NCBI GenBank assembly: GCA_031181145.1
Contig: JAPSLB010000009.1
Location: forward strand, 25,983-89,982
Length of the DNA stretch: 64,000 nt
Source of the DNA: Microvirga sp.
GTDB lineage: Bacteria > Pseudomonadota > Alphaproteobacteria > Rhizobiales > Beijerinckiaceae
Direction of reading: 5' to 3'
Shown here one piece after another: positions 34,405-43,153 of the stretch. The notes beneath the pieces are model-generated. The model was not told where the DNA came from, ran no database searches, and saw only the letters and a program-made list of their open reading frames with translations. Numbering within the stretch: the first letter of the stretch is position 1; each line of letters opens with the position of its first letter. Made by a program: the position numbers and the translations under genes.

Positions 34405-37400
34405 ATGAAGCTGACGCGCCTTCGCATCGCCGGGTTCAAGACCTTCGTCGAGCCGACCGACTTCCTGATCGAGCCGGGTCTGACCGGCGTAGTCGGGCCG
34501 AACGGCTGCGGCAAGTCCAACCTCGTGGAAGCCCTGCGCTGGGTGATGGGAGAAAATTCCCACAAGAACATGCGCGCCACGGGGATGGACGACGTCATCT
34601 TCTCCGGCTCCGGCAATCGCCCGGCCCGCAACTGGGCCGAGGTGATGCTCACCATCGACAATGCCGAGCGCACGGCCCCGGCCGCCTTCAACGATGCGGA
34701 CATCCTTGAGATCTCGCGCAAGATCGAGCGCGAGGAAGGCTCCACCTATCGGGTGAACGGTAAGGAGGTGCGCGCCCGCGACGTGCAGATCCTGTTCGCG
34801 GACGCCGCGACGGGTGCGCGCTCGCCCGCCCTGGTCCGCCAGGGCCAGATCAGCGAGATCATCTCCGCCAAGCCCCAGTCCCGCCGCCGAATCCTGGAAG
34901 ATGCCGCGGGCATCGCGGGCCTTCACGCCCGCCGTCACGAGGCGGAGCTGCGCCTCAAGGCCGCCGAGGACAACCTGGTTCGCGTCGAGGACGTGATCCG
35001 GGAGCTGGAAAGCCAGATCGAGAGCCTGAAGCGCCAGGGCCGCCAGGCTTCACGCTACAAGAACCTTTCGTCCGAGATCCGCCGCCTCGAAGCGCTGCTC
35101 TACGCCATCAGCTACGCCGATGCGCGGGAGCAGGCCGCCGCCGCCGAAAAACAGGTGGCCGAGGACCTCAAGGCCGTCGCCGACCTGACGGAGGAGCAGA
35201 CCCGCGCCGCCACCGCCCAGGCGGTTGCGGCCCACGGCCTCCCCGCCCTGCGCCAGGCCGAGGCCGAAGCCGCCGCGGCCCTGCAGCGCCTGACCCATGC
35301 CCGCAATGAGCTCGAATCGGAAGAACGCCGCTCCAAGGAGCGCGTGGTCGAGCTGGAACGCCATATCGGGGACCTGAACCGGGATATCGCCCGCGAGGCC
35401 GCCCAGCGCGCCGACGCGGAGGCTACCATCGAGCGGCTTCAGATCGAGGCCGCCGAGATCGCCCAGACCACCGACGGAGCCGATGACGCGCGCGCCGAGA
35501 ACGAGGAGCGTCTCCAGGCGGCCGAAGCTGCCCTCGCGGAGGCCGAAGCGAGCCTGAGCGCCCTTCAGGCCCAGACCTCGGACCTCAATGCCCGCCGTGC
35601 CGCCCTCGAGCGCTCCGTGCGCGAGGAGATGGAGCGCGCCGCGCGCTTCCGCTCGGAGAAGGAGCGTCTGGAGCGCGAGATCGAGGCCCTGTCCGCCTCC
35701 CACGAGGACGGCCCGCCCATCGACGACCTGCGCGAGGAAACGGCGCTCGCCGAGGAAGCCGCCCAGGGTGCCGAAGAGGCCGTGAGCGAGGCTCGCGAGG
35801 CCTTGGCCGCTGCCCGCGAAACGGAACACCGCCTGCGCCAGCCCCTCAACGAGGCGGAGCGCAAGGCCCAGCGCCTGGAAACGGAGGCGCTGACGCTCGC
35901 CAAGCTCGTCACCTCCGCCACCGGCGACCTCTGGCCTCCGGCCCTCGACCAGATCACTGTCGAGAAGGGCTATGAGACGGCCCTCGGTGCGGCCCTCGGC
36001 GACGACCTCGAAGCGTCGACCAACCCTTCGGCGCCCGCGCATTGGGAGATGACCGGCACCGGCGACGACGACCCGTCCCTGCCCGTGGGGGTCCGCTCGC
36101 TCGCCGATCTTGCCAGGGCTCCCGTGGAGCTGCAGCGCCGTCTCCGCCAGATCGGCGTCGTGAGCAAGGCCGACGGCCTGCGTCTGCGCAACCAGCTGAA
36201 GCCCGGCCAGCGCCTCGTCTCGCAGGAAGGCGACCTGTGGCGCTGGGACGGCTTGACCACCGCGGCGGAAGCCCCCTCTCCTGCGGCCCGCCGGCTGGCC
36301 GAGAAGAATCGCCTCGGCGATCTGGAACGCGAGGCCGCGGAGGCCCGGGAACAAGCCGAGCAGCTGCGCCATCAGGCCGAGGCGGCGCTCGAAGCCGTCC
36401 GCCAAGCCGCCTCTCGCGAGATGCAGGCCATCGAGGCCTCCCGCCGGGCCCGCCAGTCCCTGGACGCTGCCCGCACCCGGCTCTCCGCCGCGGAACGCAA
36501 GGAAGCCGAGCTCGGCCAGCGCCGCTCGGCCCTGCAGGAAGGTCTCGCCCGCCTCTCGGAAAGCGAGGCGGAGGCCCTGGAGCGCGTGCAGGATGCCGAA
36601 GGCGCGCTGCAGGAGCTGGCTCCTGCGCCGGATCTGGAAGGGAGGCTGCTCGAAGAACGCATCCGCGTCGCCGAGCGCCGGGCCGCCGCCTCCGAAGCCC
36701 GTGCCGCCCTGCAATCCCTGATCCACGAAGCCGAGCTTCGCCGCCGCCGCCAGGATTCGATCGCCGCCGATATCCGCCTCTGGACCGAGCGCGCCGCCCG
36801 CGCCGCCAAGGCCCATGAGGACTTGAGCGAGCGCCTGGAGCGCGCCCAGGACGAGCACCAGCGCCTGCTGGAAGCGCCCGACACTTATCTCCAGCGCCGC
36901 CGCGCCCTCATGGCCGAGGTCGAGGAGGCGGAGGCCCGGCGCAAGGAAGCCGCCGACCGCCTCGCCGATGCGGAAACCAGCCTTGCCGAGACGGACCGCG
37001 CCGCCCGCGCCGCCCTCGAGGCGCTTGCCGCCGCCCGCGAGGCGCGCGCCGGCTCCCAGGCTCGTCACGAAGCCGCCGTCCAGCGTCTGGCCGAGATCAC
37101 CCGCAACATCGCGGAGAATCTCGAAACCACCCCGGCCGGCCTCATCGAGATGGCGGGTCTCAAGGAGGTGACCGAGCTTCCCTCCCACGCCCAGATCGAA
37201 TCGAAGCTCCACTCCCTCAAGGCCGACCGCGAGCGCCTGGGTGCCGTGAACCTGCGCGCCGACGAGGAATTGACCGAGCTCGAAGCCAAGTATACCGGCA
37301 TCGCCACGGAGCGGGACGACCTCGTCGAGGCCATCAAGCGCCTGCGCCAGGCCATCGGCAGCCTCAACCGCGAGGGCCGCGAGCGCCTTCTCGCCGCCTT

Positions 37401-37863
37401 CGATGTGGTGAACGCCCATTTCAAGCGCCTCTTCGCCACCCTCTTCGGCGGCGGCACGGCGGAGCTGACCCTGGTCGATTCGGACGACCCGCTGGAGGCG
37501 GGCCTCGAGATCCTCGCCCGCCCGCCGGGCAAGAAGCCTCAGAGCATGACCCTCCTCTCGGGCGGCGAGCAGGCACTCACGGCCACCGCGCTCATCTTCG
37601 CGGTGTTCCTCACGAATCCCTCTCCGATCTGCGTGCTGGACGAAGTGGACGCGCCCCTCGATGACGCGAACGTGGAGCGTTACTGCGATCTCCTCGAGGA
37701 GATGGCGAGGCAGACAGAGACACGTTTCGTCGTCATCACTCACAACCCGATCACCATGGCCCGCATGGACCGCCTCTTCGGCGTCACCATGGCCGAACGG
37801 GGCGTGTCGCAGCTCGTGTCGGTCGACCTCCAGAACGCCGAACGCATTCTTGAGGTAGCCTAA
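34405..37863 (+). CDS. smc: Chromosome segregation protein SMC
   Basis: A 1152-residue SMC ATPase that organises and separates chromosomes together with ScpA and ScpB. Walker A GPNGCGKSNLVEAL is at residues 31-44. Long coiled coils rich in Ala, Glu and Arg fill about 170-500 and 650-1000. A hinge domain lies at about 505-640 (GYETALGAALGDDLEAS). The C-terminal head has LLSGGEQALTATALIF (signature motif) near 1050 and Walker B CVLDEVDAPLDDANV near 1078. Length fits the family. scpA/scpB are not in the window. Confidence 0.97.
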   Translation: MKLTRLRIAGFKTFVEPTDFLIEPGLTGVVGPNGCGKSNLVEALRWVMGENSHKNMRATGMDDVIFSGSGNRPARNWAEVMLTIDNAERTAPAAFNDADILEISRKIEREEGSTYRVNGKEVRARDVQILFADAATGARSPALVRQGQISEIISAKPQSRRRILEDAAGIAGLHARRHEAELRLKAAEDNLVRVEDVIRELESQIESLKRQGRQASRYKNLSSEIRRLEALLYAISYADAREQAAAAEKQVAEDLKAVADLTEEQTRAATAQAVAAHGLPALRQAEAEAAAALQRLTHARNELESEERRSKERVVELERHIGDLNRDIAREAAQRADAEATIERLQIEAAEIAQTTDGADDARAENEERLQAAEAALAEAEASLSALQAQTSDLNARRAALERSVREEMERAARFRSEKERLEREIEALSASHEDGPPIDDLREETALAEEAAQGAEEAVSEAREALAAARETEHRLRQPLNEAERKAQRLETEALTLAKLVTSATGDLWPPALDQITVEKGYETALGAALGDDLEASTNPSAPAHWEMTGTGDDDPSLPVGVRSLADLARAPVELQRRLRQIGVVSKADGLRLRNQLKPGQRLVSQEGDLWRWDGLTTAAEAPSPAARRLAEKNRLGDLEREAAEAREQAEQLRHQAEAALEAVRQAASREMQAIEASRRARQSLDAARTRLSAAERKEAELGQRRSALQEGLARLSESEAEALERVQDAEGALQELAPAPDLEGRLLEERIRVAERRAAASEARAALQSLIHEAELRRRRQDSIAADIRLWTERAARAAKAHEDLSERLERAQDEHQRLLEAPDTYLQRRRALMAEVEEAEARRKEAADRLADAETSLAETDRAARAALEALAAAREARAGSQARHEAAVQRLAEITRNIAENLETTPAGLIEMAGLKEVTELPSHAQIESKLHSLKADRERLGAVNLRADEELTELEAKYTGIATERDDLVEAIKRLRQAIGSLNREGRERLLAAFDVVNAHFKRLFATLFGGGTAELTLVDSDDPLEAGLEILARPPGKKPQSMTLLSGGEQALTATALIFAVFLTNPSPICVLDEVDAPLDDANVERYCDLLEEMARQTETRFVVITHNPITMARMDRLFGVTMAERGVSQLVSVDLQNAERILEVA

Positions 37864-37978
37864 GGCTTTCAGGCCTGCCTTCGTTCAGCCTCAAAAAGGT
37901 GTGTGCTTTCGGGCCGAGCTTCGGCGAAAACGGCCTTATACCAAATATATCAAGCGCTTAGATGTTTTGAGACGGTCC

Positions 37979-38007
37979 TTGACAGGGGGGACCCCCGCCC
38001 ATATGTT
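37979..38007 (+). promoter_or_regulatory. Sigma-70 promoter of the F0 ATP synthase operon
   Basis: TTGACA (37979-37984) and TATGTT (38002-38007) are separated by exactly 17 nt, 63 nt before the atpI start. The spacer contains GGGGG-A-CCCCC (37986-37996), a GC palindrome that could affect promoter geometry or bind a regulator. Confidence 0.75.
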
Positions 38008-38070
38008 GCGCCCGGCTTTCGGGGCCAGGCTTCCTGAGCATTTTCCCGCAACGCTTTTCAGGAGATCGCA

Positions 38071-38442
38071 ATGGCGGACCCTACCAAGCGGAGCGACGAA
38101 AATGAGCGGAAACCGAACGGTACCGATGACGCCGACCTATCGTCGAGGTTGAAATCTCTCGATGCCCGGATCTCCAAAGCATCCGTGCAGCGAGCTGAGG
38201 ACGAACCTCGTGAACGTCCAAAGTCGGATCCCAATGCAATCGGTCAGGCCTTCAGGTACTCGGCCGAATTCGTTTCAGGGGTCATCGCCGGCGGCGTTGT
38301 GGGTTGGCTCGTCGACCGCCTGTTCGGCGTTTCGCCTTGGGGTCTCATAATTTGTCTCATCCTCGGCTTCTGCGCCGGCATGCTCAACCTTCTTCGAGCT
38401 GCAGGCACGGTCAAGCCGGCCCGGCATGACGACAAAAAGTGA
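38071..38442 (+). CDS. atpI: AtpI, F0F1 ATP synthase assembly protein
   Basis: A 123-residue protein with a charged N-terminal half and two membrane helices at about residues 65-85 and 90-110 (FVSGVIAGGVVGWLVDRLFG and PWGLIICLILGFCAGML). This is the alphaproteobacterial AtpI/ATP synthase protein I type, which helps assemble the c-ring and may bind magnesium. It is first in the F0 operon, preceding atpB by 62 nt. An AGGAG ribosome site precedes the ATG. Confidence 0.9.
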   Translation: MADPTKRSDENERKPNGTDDADLSSRLKSLDARISKASVQRAEDEPRERPKSDPNAIGQAFRYSAEFVSGVIAGGVVGWLVDRLFGVSPWGLIICLILGFCAGMLNLLRAAGTVKPARHDDKK

Positions 38443-38504
38443 GAAGTCTCGGCTTCGGTATCTTTATTGAACAGCAGCGCAACAGCAGGATTTGAGAGCG
38501 GATC

Positions 38505-39233
38505 ATGGCGAGCCCGATCGAGCAATTCCAGGTCAAGCCCATCATTCCGGTCATCAATTTCACCAATTCATCTCTGTTCATGATCGGCGCTGCCGCCGTC
38601 ATCGTCGGTGGATTGCTCTATGCCACCCGCAGGAAGGCTCTCGTCCCCGGCCGCGCCCAATCGGTCGCCGAGATCCTGCATGACTTCGTGGCGAACACGT
38701 TGACCGATACGACGGGCCGGGAAGGCATGAAGTTCTTCCCCTTCGTGTTCTCCCTCTTCATGTTCGTGCTTACGGCGAATCTGCTGGGCATGATCCCGGG
38801 CTTCTTTACGGTCACCAGCCAGATCGTCGTGACCTTCGCCCTTGCCCTTCTGGTCATCGGCACCGTCATCATCTACGGCTTCGTCGCCCACGGCCTTCAC
38901 TTCCTGCACCTCTTCACGCCTTCGGGTGTGCCGGGATGGCTTCTGCCGTTCATCACCGTGATCGAGATCATTTCCTTCCTGTCTCGTCCGATCTCCCTTT
39001 CCCTGCGTCTTTTCGCGAACATGCTGGCCGGGCACATCGCCCTCAAGGTCTTCGGCGGCTTCGTCGTGTCGCTTGGCACCGCCGGCATCGGCGTCGCACT
39101 TCTCACCCCTCTTCCGCTTCTCATGGCGGTTGGTCTTACGGCGCTCGAGTTCCTCGTCGCCGCCCTGCAGGCCTACGTCTTCACGGTGTTGACCTGCATC
39201 TACCTCAACGACGCCTTGCATCCGGGACACTAA
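38505..39233 (+). CDS. atpB: F0F1 ATP synthase subunit A
   Basis: A 242-residue polytopic membrane subunit that forms the proton half-channels against the c-ring. The essential arginine is in [20 protein letters not shown] near residue 170, and [27 protein letters not shown] near the C-terminus is family-typical. N-terminal [13 protein letters not shown] is also characteristic of alphaproteobacteria. It precedes atpE by 56 nt. Confidence 0.97.
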   Translation: MASPIEQFQVKPIIPVINFTNSSLFMIGAAAVIVGGLLYATRRKALVPGRAQSVAEILHDFVANTLTDTTGREGMKFFPFVFSLFMFVLTANLLGMIPGFFTVTSQIVVTFALALLVIGTVIIYGFVAHGLHFLHLFTPSGVPGWLLPFITVIEIISFLSRPISLSLRLFANMLAGHIALKVFGGFVVSLGTAGIGVALLTPLPLLMAVGLTALEFLVAALQAYVFTVLTCIYLNDALHPGH

Positions 39234-39289
39234 GGCTCGGCGTCGTCCCTTCCCTCCTCTCCCGATCATCACCCCTAGGAGATCACACG

Positions 39290-39514
39290 ATGGATCCTAT
39301 CGCTTTCAAGTTCCTCGGCGCGGGCCTGGCCTGCTTCGGCATGGGTCTCGCCGCTCTCGGCGTCGGCAACATCTTCGGCAACTTCCTCTCGGGCGCTCTG
39401 CGTAACCCCTCGGCTGCCGACAGCCAGTTTGCTCGCGCGTTCATCGGTGCGGCGCTCGCGGAAGGTCTCGGCATCTTCTGCCTCGTCGTCGCCCTCCTCC
39501 TGCTGTTCACCTAA
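39290..39514 (+). CDS. atpE: F0F1 ATP synthase subunit C
   Basis: A 74-residue proteolipid, two membrane helices joined by the polar loop [10 protein letters not shown]. The ion-binding carboxylate is the glutamate in [19 protein letters not shown] near residue 58. Multiple copies form the rotating c-ring. Start ATG at 39290 follows AGGAG. It is followed by a 9-bp hairpin before the next gene. Confidence 0.97.
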   Translation: MDPIAFKFLGAGLACFGMGLAALGVGNIFGNFLSGALRNPSAADSQFARAFIGAALAEGLGIFCLVVALLLLFT

Positions 39515-39572
39515 TCCATTTTATGGTGATCGGGAGAGCAAGGCGCTCAACGTCGCGTCTTGCTTGAGACAG

Positions 39573-39595
39573 TGACGGCGGCAGATCCGCCGTCA
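39573..39595 (+). other. Hairpin between atpE and atpF'
   Basis: TGACGGCGG (39573-39581) and CCGCCGTCA (39587-39595) form a perfect 9-bp stem with loop CAGAT, followed by TTTCC. It lies 58 nt after atpE and 24 nt before atpF'. It could partly terminate or protect the atpE 3' end. Confidence 0.6.
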
Positions 39596-39619
39596 TTTCC
39601 ACATTCCAGGACCATATCC

Positions 39620-40171
39620 ATGGCTCAGGCTCAGACCACCCAGGCCGGTACGGAAGCACAAGGCGGCGCCCATGCCGCAGATGCGACCTTCCCGCCCTTC
39701 GCGACGGAAACCTTCGCAGGTCAGATCATCTGGCTCGCGATCACCTTCGCGCTGCTCTACACCCTTCTCTCGAGGCTCGTTCTGCCGCGTCTTTCCGGCA
39801 TCATCGAGAACCGCCGCATGCTGATTGCGAAGGATCTCGACGAGGCCGCCGCCATGAAGACCCGCGCGGAAGAGGCCGGCACCGCCTACGAGAAGGCTCT
39901 GGCCGAGGCCAAAGGCCGCGCTCAGGCTCTCGCCCAGGAAACCCGCGCCAAGCTCGCCGCTGAAAGCGATGCCAAGCGCAAGGCTCTGGAGGCGGATCTC
40001 AACAAGCGTCTGGCCGAATCCGAAGCCGCCATCGCGGCCAAGAAGACGGAAGCCATGAGCCATGTTCGCGGCATTGCCGCCGAAACGGCGACGGCGATCG
40101 TCGAACGGCTCACCGGTAAGGTCCCTGCCCCGCAGGTTGTCGACGCCGCACTCGATCAAGCTAAGGCGTAA
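39620..40171 (+). CDS. atpF': F0F1 ATP synthase subunit B'
   Basis: A 183-residue b'-type stator subunit. The start at 39620 (MAQAQTTQAG) is preferred over 39560. A single membrane helix near residues 40-58 (QIIWLAITFALLYTLLSRLVLP) is followed by a long, Ala/Lys/Glu-rich helix that dimerises with subunit b. An N-terminal extension before the helix distinguishes b' from b. Having both b and b' is usual in photosynthetic and many alphaproteobacteria. Confidence 0.94.
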   Translation: MAQAQTTQAGTEAQGGAHAADATFPPFATETFAGQIIWLAITFALLYTLLSRLVLPRLSGIIENRRMLIAKDLDEAAAMKTRAEEAGTAYEKALAEAKGRAQALAQETRAKLAAESDAKRKALEADLNKRLAESEAAIAAKKTEAMSHVRGIAAETATAIVERLTGKVPAPQVVDAALDQAKA

Positions 40172-40181
40172 GGAGAGCCCC

Positions 40182-40676
40182 ATGTCTGCGCTTCTGGCCA
40201 ATCCGACCTTCTGGGTCGCCGTCGCCTTGTTCATCTTCATCGGGCTGCTTTACTATTACGGCGTTCCCGGCACCGTCATGAATCAGCTTGATTCCCGCGG
40301 CAAGCGCATCGCCGACGAGCTCGCGGAAGCCAAGCGCCTGCGCCAGGACGCCGAGAATCTCCTGAAGGAGTTCGAAGCCAAGCGCGCAGCGGCCGAGCGC
40401 GAAGCCGCCGACATCGTCTCCGCAGCCAAGGAAGAGGCCGAGCGCCTGGCGAACGAGGCTCAGGAAAAGATGGCCGATTTCGTGAAGCGTCGCACCGCTT
40501 CCGCCGAGGCGAAGATTGCGCAGGCCGAAGCCCAGGCCTCCGCCGAGGTTCGCGCCGCCGCCATCGACGCCGCCATCAAGGCCTCAGAGCGCATCCTGCG
40601 CCAGGAGATCACCGGCGGCACCGCGACCTCCCTGGTGACGCAGGGCCTGAACGACGTGCGCACGAAGCTGCAATAA
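40182..40676 (+). CDS. atpF: F0F1 ATP synthase subunit B
   Basis: A 164-residue stator subunit with one N-terminal membrane helix (FWVAVALFIFIGLLYYYG, about residues 10-28) and a long charged coiled coil. It starts 10 nt after atpF' with AAGGAGAG just before. With b' it links F0 to the F1 head, whose genes are not in this window. It is last in the F0 operon and followed by a strong terminator. Confidence 0.95.
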   Translation: MSALLANPTFWVAVALFIFIGLLYYYGVPGTVMNQLDSRGKRIADELAEAKRLRQDAENLLKEFEAKRAAAEREAADIVSAAKEEAERLANEAQEKMADFVKRRTASAEAKIAQAEAQASAEVRAAAIDAAIKASERILRQEITGGTATSLVTQGLNDVRTKLQ

Positions 40677-40701
40677 GCCTCTCGCCGTTACGAATGATTT
40701 C

Positions 40702-40731
40702 AAAGGCCGCCCTCCATTGGCGGCCTTTTTT
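40702..40731 (+). terminator. Rho-independent terminator of the F0 operon
   Basis: GGCCGCC (40705-40711) pairs with GGCGGCC (40719-40725) around CTCCATT, preceded by AAA and followed by TTTTTT. It lies 28 nt after atpF and ends 14 nt before the HAD gene. Confidence 0.93.
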
Positions 40732-40744
40732 GCTGGAGAATCCG

Positions 40745-41395
40745 ATGCTGCTCATCTTCGACTGCGACGGCGTCCTGGTCGATTCAGAACCTCTCGCCTG
40801 TCAGGTCGACGCGGAGGTCCTGACCGCTCTCGGCCTGCCCTATACGGCGGACGAGGTCGCGCGCCAATTCGTGGGCAAGAGCATGAGGGACATGATCGCC
40901 CGCATCGAGGCGGAGCACGGCTGTGCGTTACCGGCCGACTTCGCCGAGCGGATCAACGGCGCCCTCTTCGCGCGTTTCGAGACGGACCTGAAACCGATTG
41001 CGGCAGTGAGCGAGGCCATCCGATCCCTGCCCTATCCACGCTGCGTCGCCTCTTCCTCCGTGCCGGAGAGAATCGCTCTCTCCCTGCGGGTGACGAATCT
41101 CGCCGATCTCTTCGAGAACGTCTTCAGCGCCACGCAGGTCGCACGCGGAAAGCCTGCACCGGACCTGTTTCTCTTCGCCGCCGAGCAGATGGGAGCGCAC
41201 CCCGACGAGTGCCTCGTCATCGAGGATTCCCCTGCGGGCGTTCAGGCTGCGTCATCCGCAGGCATGCGCGTCATCGGCTTCACCGGTGGGGGGCATTGCG
41301 GGCCGGACCACGCCGAGTGGCTTCGGCAGGCGGGGGCACCCGTCACGATTTCGCGGATGGCAGATCTGCCTGCGGCGGTGCAGGCATTCGGATAA
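40745..41395 (+). CDS. HAD-IA family phosphatase
   Basis: A 216-residue phosphatase of the haloacid dehalogenase superfamily. Motif I is LLIFDCDGVLVDSEPLA with the nucleophile Asp, motif II includes CVASSS, motif III is the Lys of RGKPAPDLFLFAAEQMG, and motif IV is CLVIEDSPAGVQAA. The cap is of the alpha-helical type typical of beta-phosphoglucomutase, phosphoglycolate phosphatase and sugar-phosphatases. Substrate unknown. The start at 40745 follows TGGAGA, downstream of the F0 terminator, so it may need its own promoter or read-through. Confidence 0.9.
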   Translation: MLLIFDCDGVLVDSEPLACQVDAEVLTALGLPYTADEVARQFVGKSMRDMIARIEAEHGCALPADFAERINGALFARFETDLKPIAAVSEAIRSLPYPRCVASSSVPERIALSLRVTNLADLFENVFSATQVARGKPAPDLFLFAAEQMGAHPDECLVIEDSPAGVQAASSAGMRVIGFTGGGHCGPDHAEWLRQAGAPVTISRMADLPAAVQAFG

Positions 41396-41450
41396 TCGCA
41401 GCACCATCCCGGATGGCGCGCAGCGGATCCGGAATCACGCCGTCCTCGCC

Positions 41451-41473
41451 ATCACCGGCCTCGTGCCGGTGAT
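41451..41473. repeat. Palindrome ATCACCGGC/GCCGGTGAT
   Basis: ATCACCGGC (41451-41459) and GCCGGTGAT (41465-41473) flank CTCGT. The arms match the hairpin at 18604-18631. It lies in the convergent 189-nt gap between the HAD gene and gcvPB. Confidence 0.65.
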
Positions 41474-41544
41474 TCGGATCCGACGAGCGCTGCGCTCCTC
41501 GGAAGCGAGACGGCCGGCACGAGCGCGGCCATGCCGAGAGACGG

Positions 41545-41567
41545 ACGCCCGGCGCATGGCCGGGCGT
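41545..41567. repeat. REP-like palindrome at the gcvPB 3' end
   Basis: ACGCCCGGC (41545-41553) and GCCGGGCGT (41559-41567) flank GCATG, with TTGAGCTTTGAG after it. It is 18 nt from the gcvPB stop and may end transcription from either side. Confidence 0.65.
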
Positions 41568-41584
41568 TTGAGCTTTGAGAAGCC

Positions 41585-43153
41585 TTACTCCGCAGCCTCG
41601 GCCACGGGCGCAGGCGGCGTCCATCTGAGGACCGGGTTGCGGGCGGCCCTGGTCTCGTCGAGGCGGCGGCGCGGCGCGTGATAGGGCGCGCCGGTGAAGC
41701 GTTCCTTGTCGCCGTTCTTCGCAGCCATCGCGAGATCGCGAAGAGTCGCGATGAAGAGATCGAGGGACGACTTCGATTCCGACTCCGTCGGTTCGATCAG
41801 CATCGCGCCATGCACCACCAGCGGGAAGTACATGGTCATCGGATGGTAGCCCTCGTCGATCATGGCCTTCGCCACATCGAGCGTGGTGACGCCCGTGTCC
41901 TTGAGCCAGGCATCGTCGAACAGCACCTCGTGCATGCACGGCTTGTTGCCGAAGGGCAGCGACATCAGGTCGGAGAGACCGGCCCGGATGTAGTTGGCGT
42001 TGAGCACCGCATCTTCCGATGCCTGTTTCATGCCGTCCGAACCATGCGAGAGCATGTAGGACAGAGCGCGCACATACATGCCCATCTGCCCGTGGAAAGC
42101 GGTCATGCGGCCGAACGGCTTTTCAGACGCGTCGGAGGCCTGCTCCACCAGTTCGAAGCCGTCCTTGCCGGCACGCACGAACGGCACCGGCGCGTAAGGC
42201 GCGAGGCGCTCGGAGAGCACCACCGGGCCGGATCCTGGGCCGCCGCCGCCGTGAGGCGTCGAGAAAGTCTTGTGCAGATTGATGTGCATGGCGTCGACGC
42301 CGAGATCTCCGGGCTTGGCCTTGCCCACGATGGCGTTGAAGTTCGCGCCGTCGCAGTAGAAATAGGCGCCCGCATCGTGGATCGCCTTCGCGATCTCCAC
42401 CACTTGCGGCTCGAAGAGGCCGCAGGTGTTGGGGTTCGTGAGCATGATCGCGGCGACGTCGGGGCCGAGACGCTCCTTCACGTCCTCCACATGCACCCAG
42501 CCGTCCTCGCGGGCCGGAACCGGCTTAACCACGAAGCCGATGAGGGCGGCGGTGGCCGGATTGGTGCCGTGCGCCGAATCGGGCACCAGCACCACGTTGC
42601 GGGTCTTGCCCTCGCCGCGCGCCTCGATGGCGGCCTTGATCGCCATCATGCCGCACAATTCGCCATGCGCGCCCGCCTTCGGCGAGAGCGCCACGGCCGT
42701 CATGTTGGTGAGCGTGACGAGATAGCGGCCGAGCTCGTTCATGAGTTCGAGCGCACCCTGGACGGTGGAAACCGGCTGCAGCGGATGCACGTCCGAGAAG
42801 CCAGGCAGGCGGGCCATGCGCTCGTTGAGGCGCGCATTGTGCTTCATCGTGCAGGAGCCGAGCGGGAAGAGGCCCGTGTCGATGCCGTAGTTCATCTGGG
42901 ACAGGCGCACGTAATGGCGCATGGTCTCGGGCTCGGAGAGGCCCGGGAGGCCGATGGCGTCCTTGCGCTCCAGCCCGCCGAGGCGCGGCTCGAAATCCTC
43001 CGGCTCGTCGATGTCGACGCCGGTCGTGTCATAGCGGCCGATCTCGAAGAGCAGCGGCTCGATCTGCGCCAGCGCCTTGTTGCCGGTGAAGGTCGGATGC
43101 GCGTTGGTGCCGGCCTCGCCGGCGGAAGAGGGACGTCCCTGGCGGTTCAACAT
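41585..43153 (-). CDS. gcvPB: Glycine dehydrogenase (decarboxylating) subunit 2
   Basis: A 522-residue PLP half of the P protein, which decarboxylates glycine and passes aminomethyl to the lipoyl arm of GcvH. The PLP lysine is in INLHKTFSTPHGGGGPGSGP near residue 285. LGSCTMKHNARLNE and MTNPNTCGLFEPQ-like LTNPNTCGLFE are typical of subunit 2. Its ATG overlaps the gcvPA stop by one base (TGATG on the coding strand), so translation is coupled. It is the last gene of the operon. Confidence 0.96.
   Translation of the reverse strand: MLNRQGRPSSAGEAGTNAHPTFTGNKALAQIEPLLFEIGRYDTTGVDIDEPEDFEPRLGGLERKDAIGLPGLSEPETMRHYVRLSQMNYGIDTGLFPLGSCTMKHNARLNERMARLPGFSDVHPLQPVSTVQGALELMNELGRYLVTLTNMTAVALSPKAGAHGELCGMMAIKAAIEARGEGKTRNVVLVPDSAHGTNPATAALIGFVVKPVPAREDGWVHVEDVKERLGPDVAAIMLTNPNTCGLFEPQVVEIAKAIHDAGAYFYCDGANFNAIVGKAKPGDLGVDAMHINLHKTFSTPHGGGGPGSGPVVLSERLAPYAPVPFVRAGKDGFELVEQASDASEKPFGRMTAFHGQMGMYVRALSYMLSHGSDGMKQASEDAVLNANYIRAGLSDLMSLPFGNKPCMHEVLFDDAWLKDTGVTTLDVAKAMIDEGYHPMTMYFPLVVHGAMLIEPTESESKSSLDLFIATLRDLAMAAKNGDKERFTGAPYHAPRRRLDETRAARNPVLRWTPPAPVAEAAE

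Noticed and set aside
35050-37743. 897-codon minus-strand frame opposite smc
   Set aside because: Low-complexity Gly/Leu/Arg composition produced by the coiled-coil codons of smc read backwards.
38936-39289. Long frame extending atpE upstream through atpB
   Set aside because: Subunit c is a short proteolipid; the upstream part is an out-of-frame reading of atpB.
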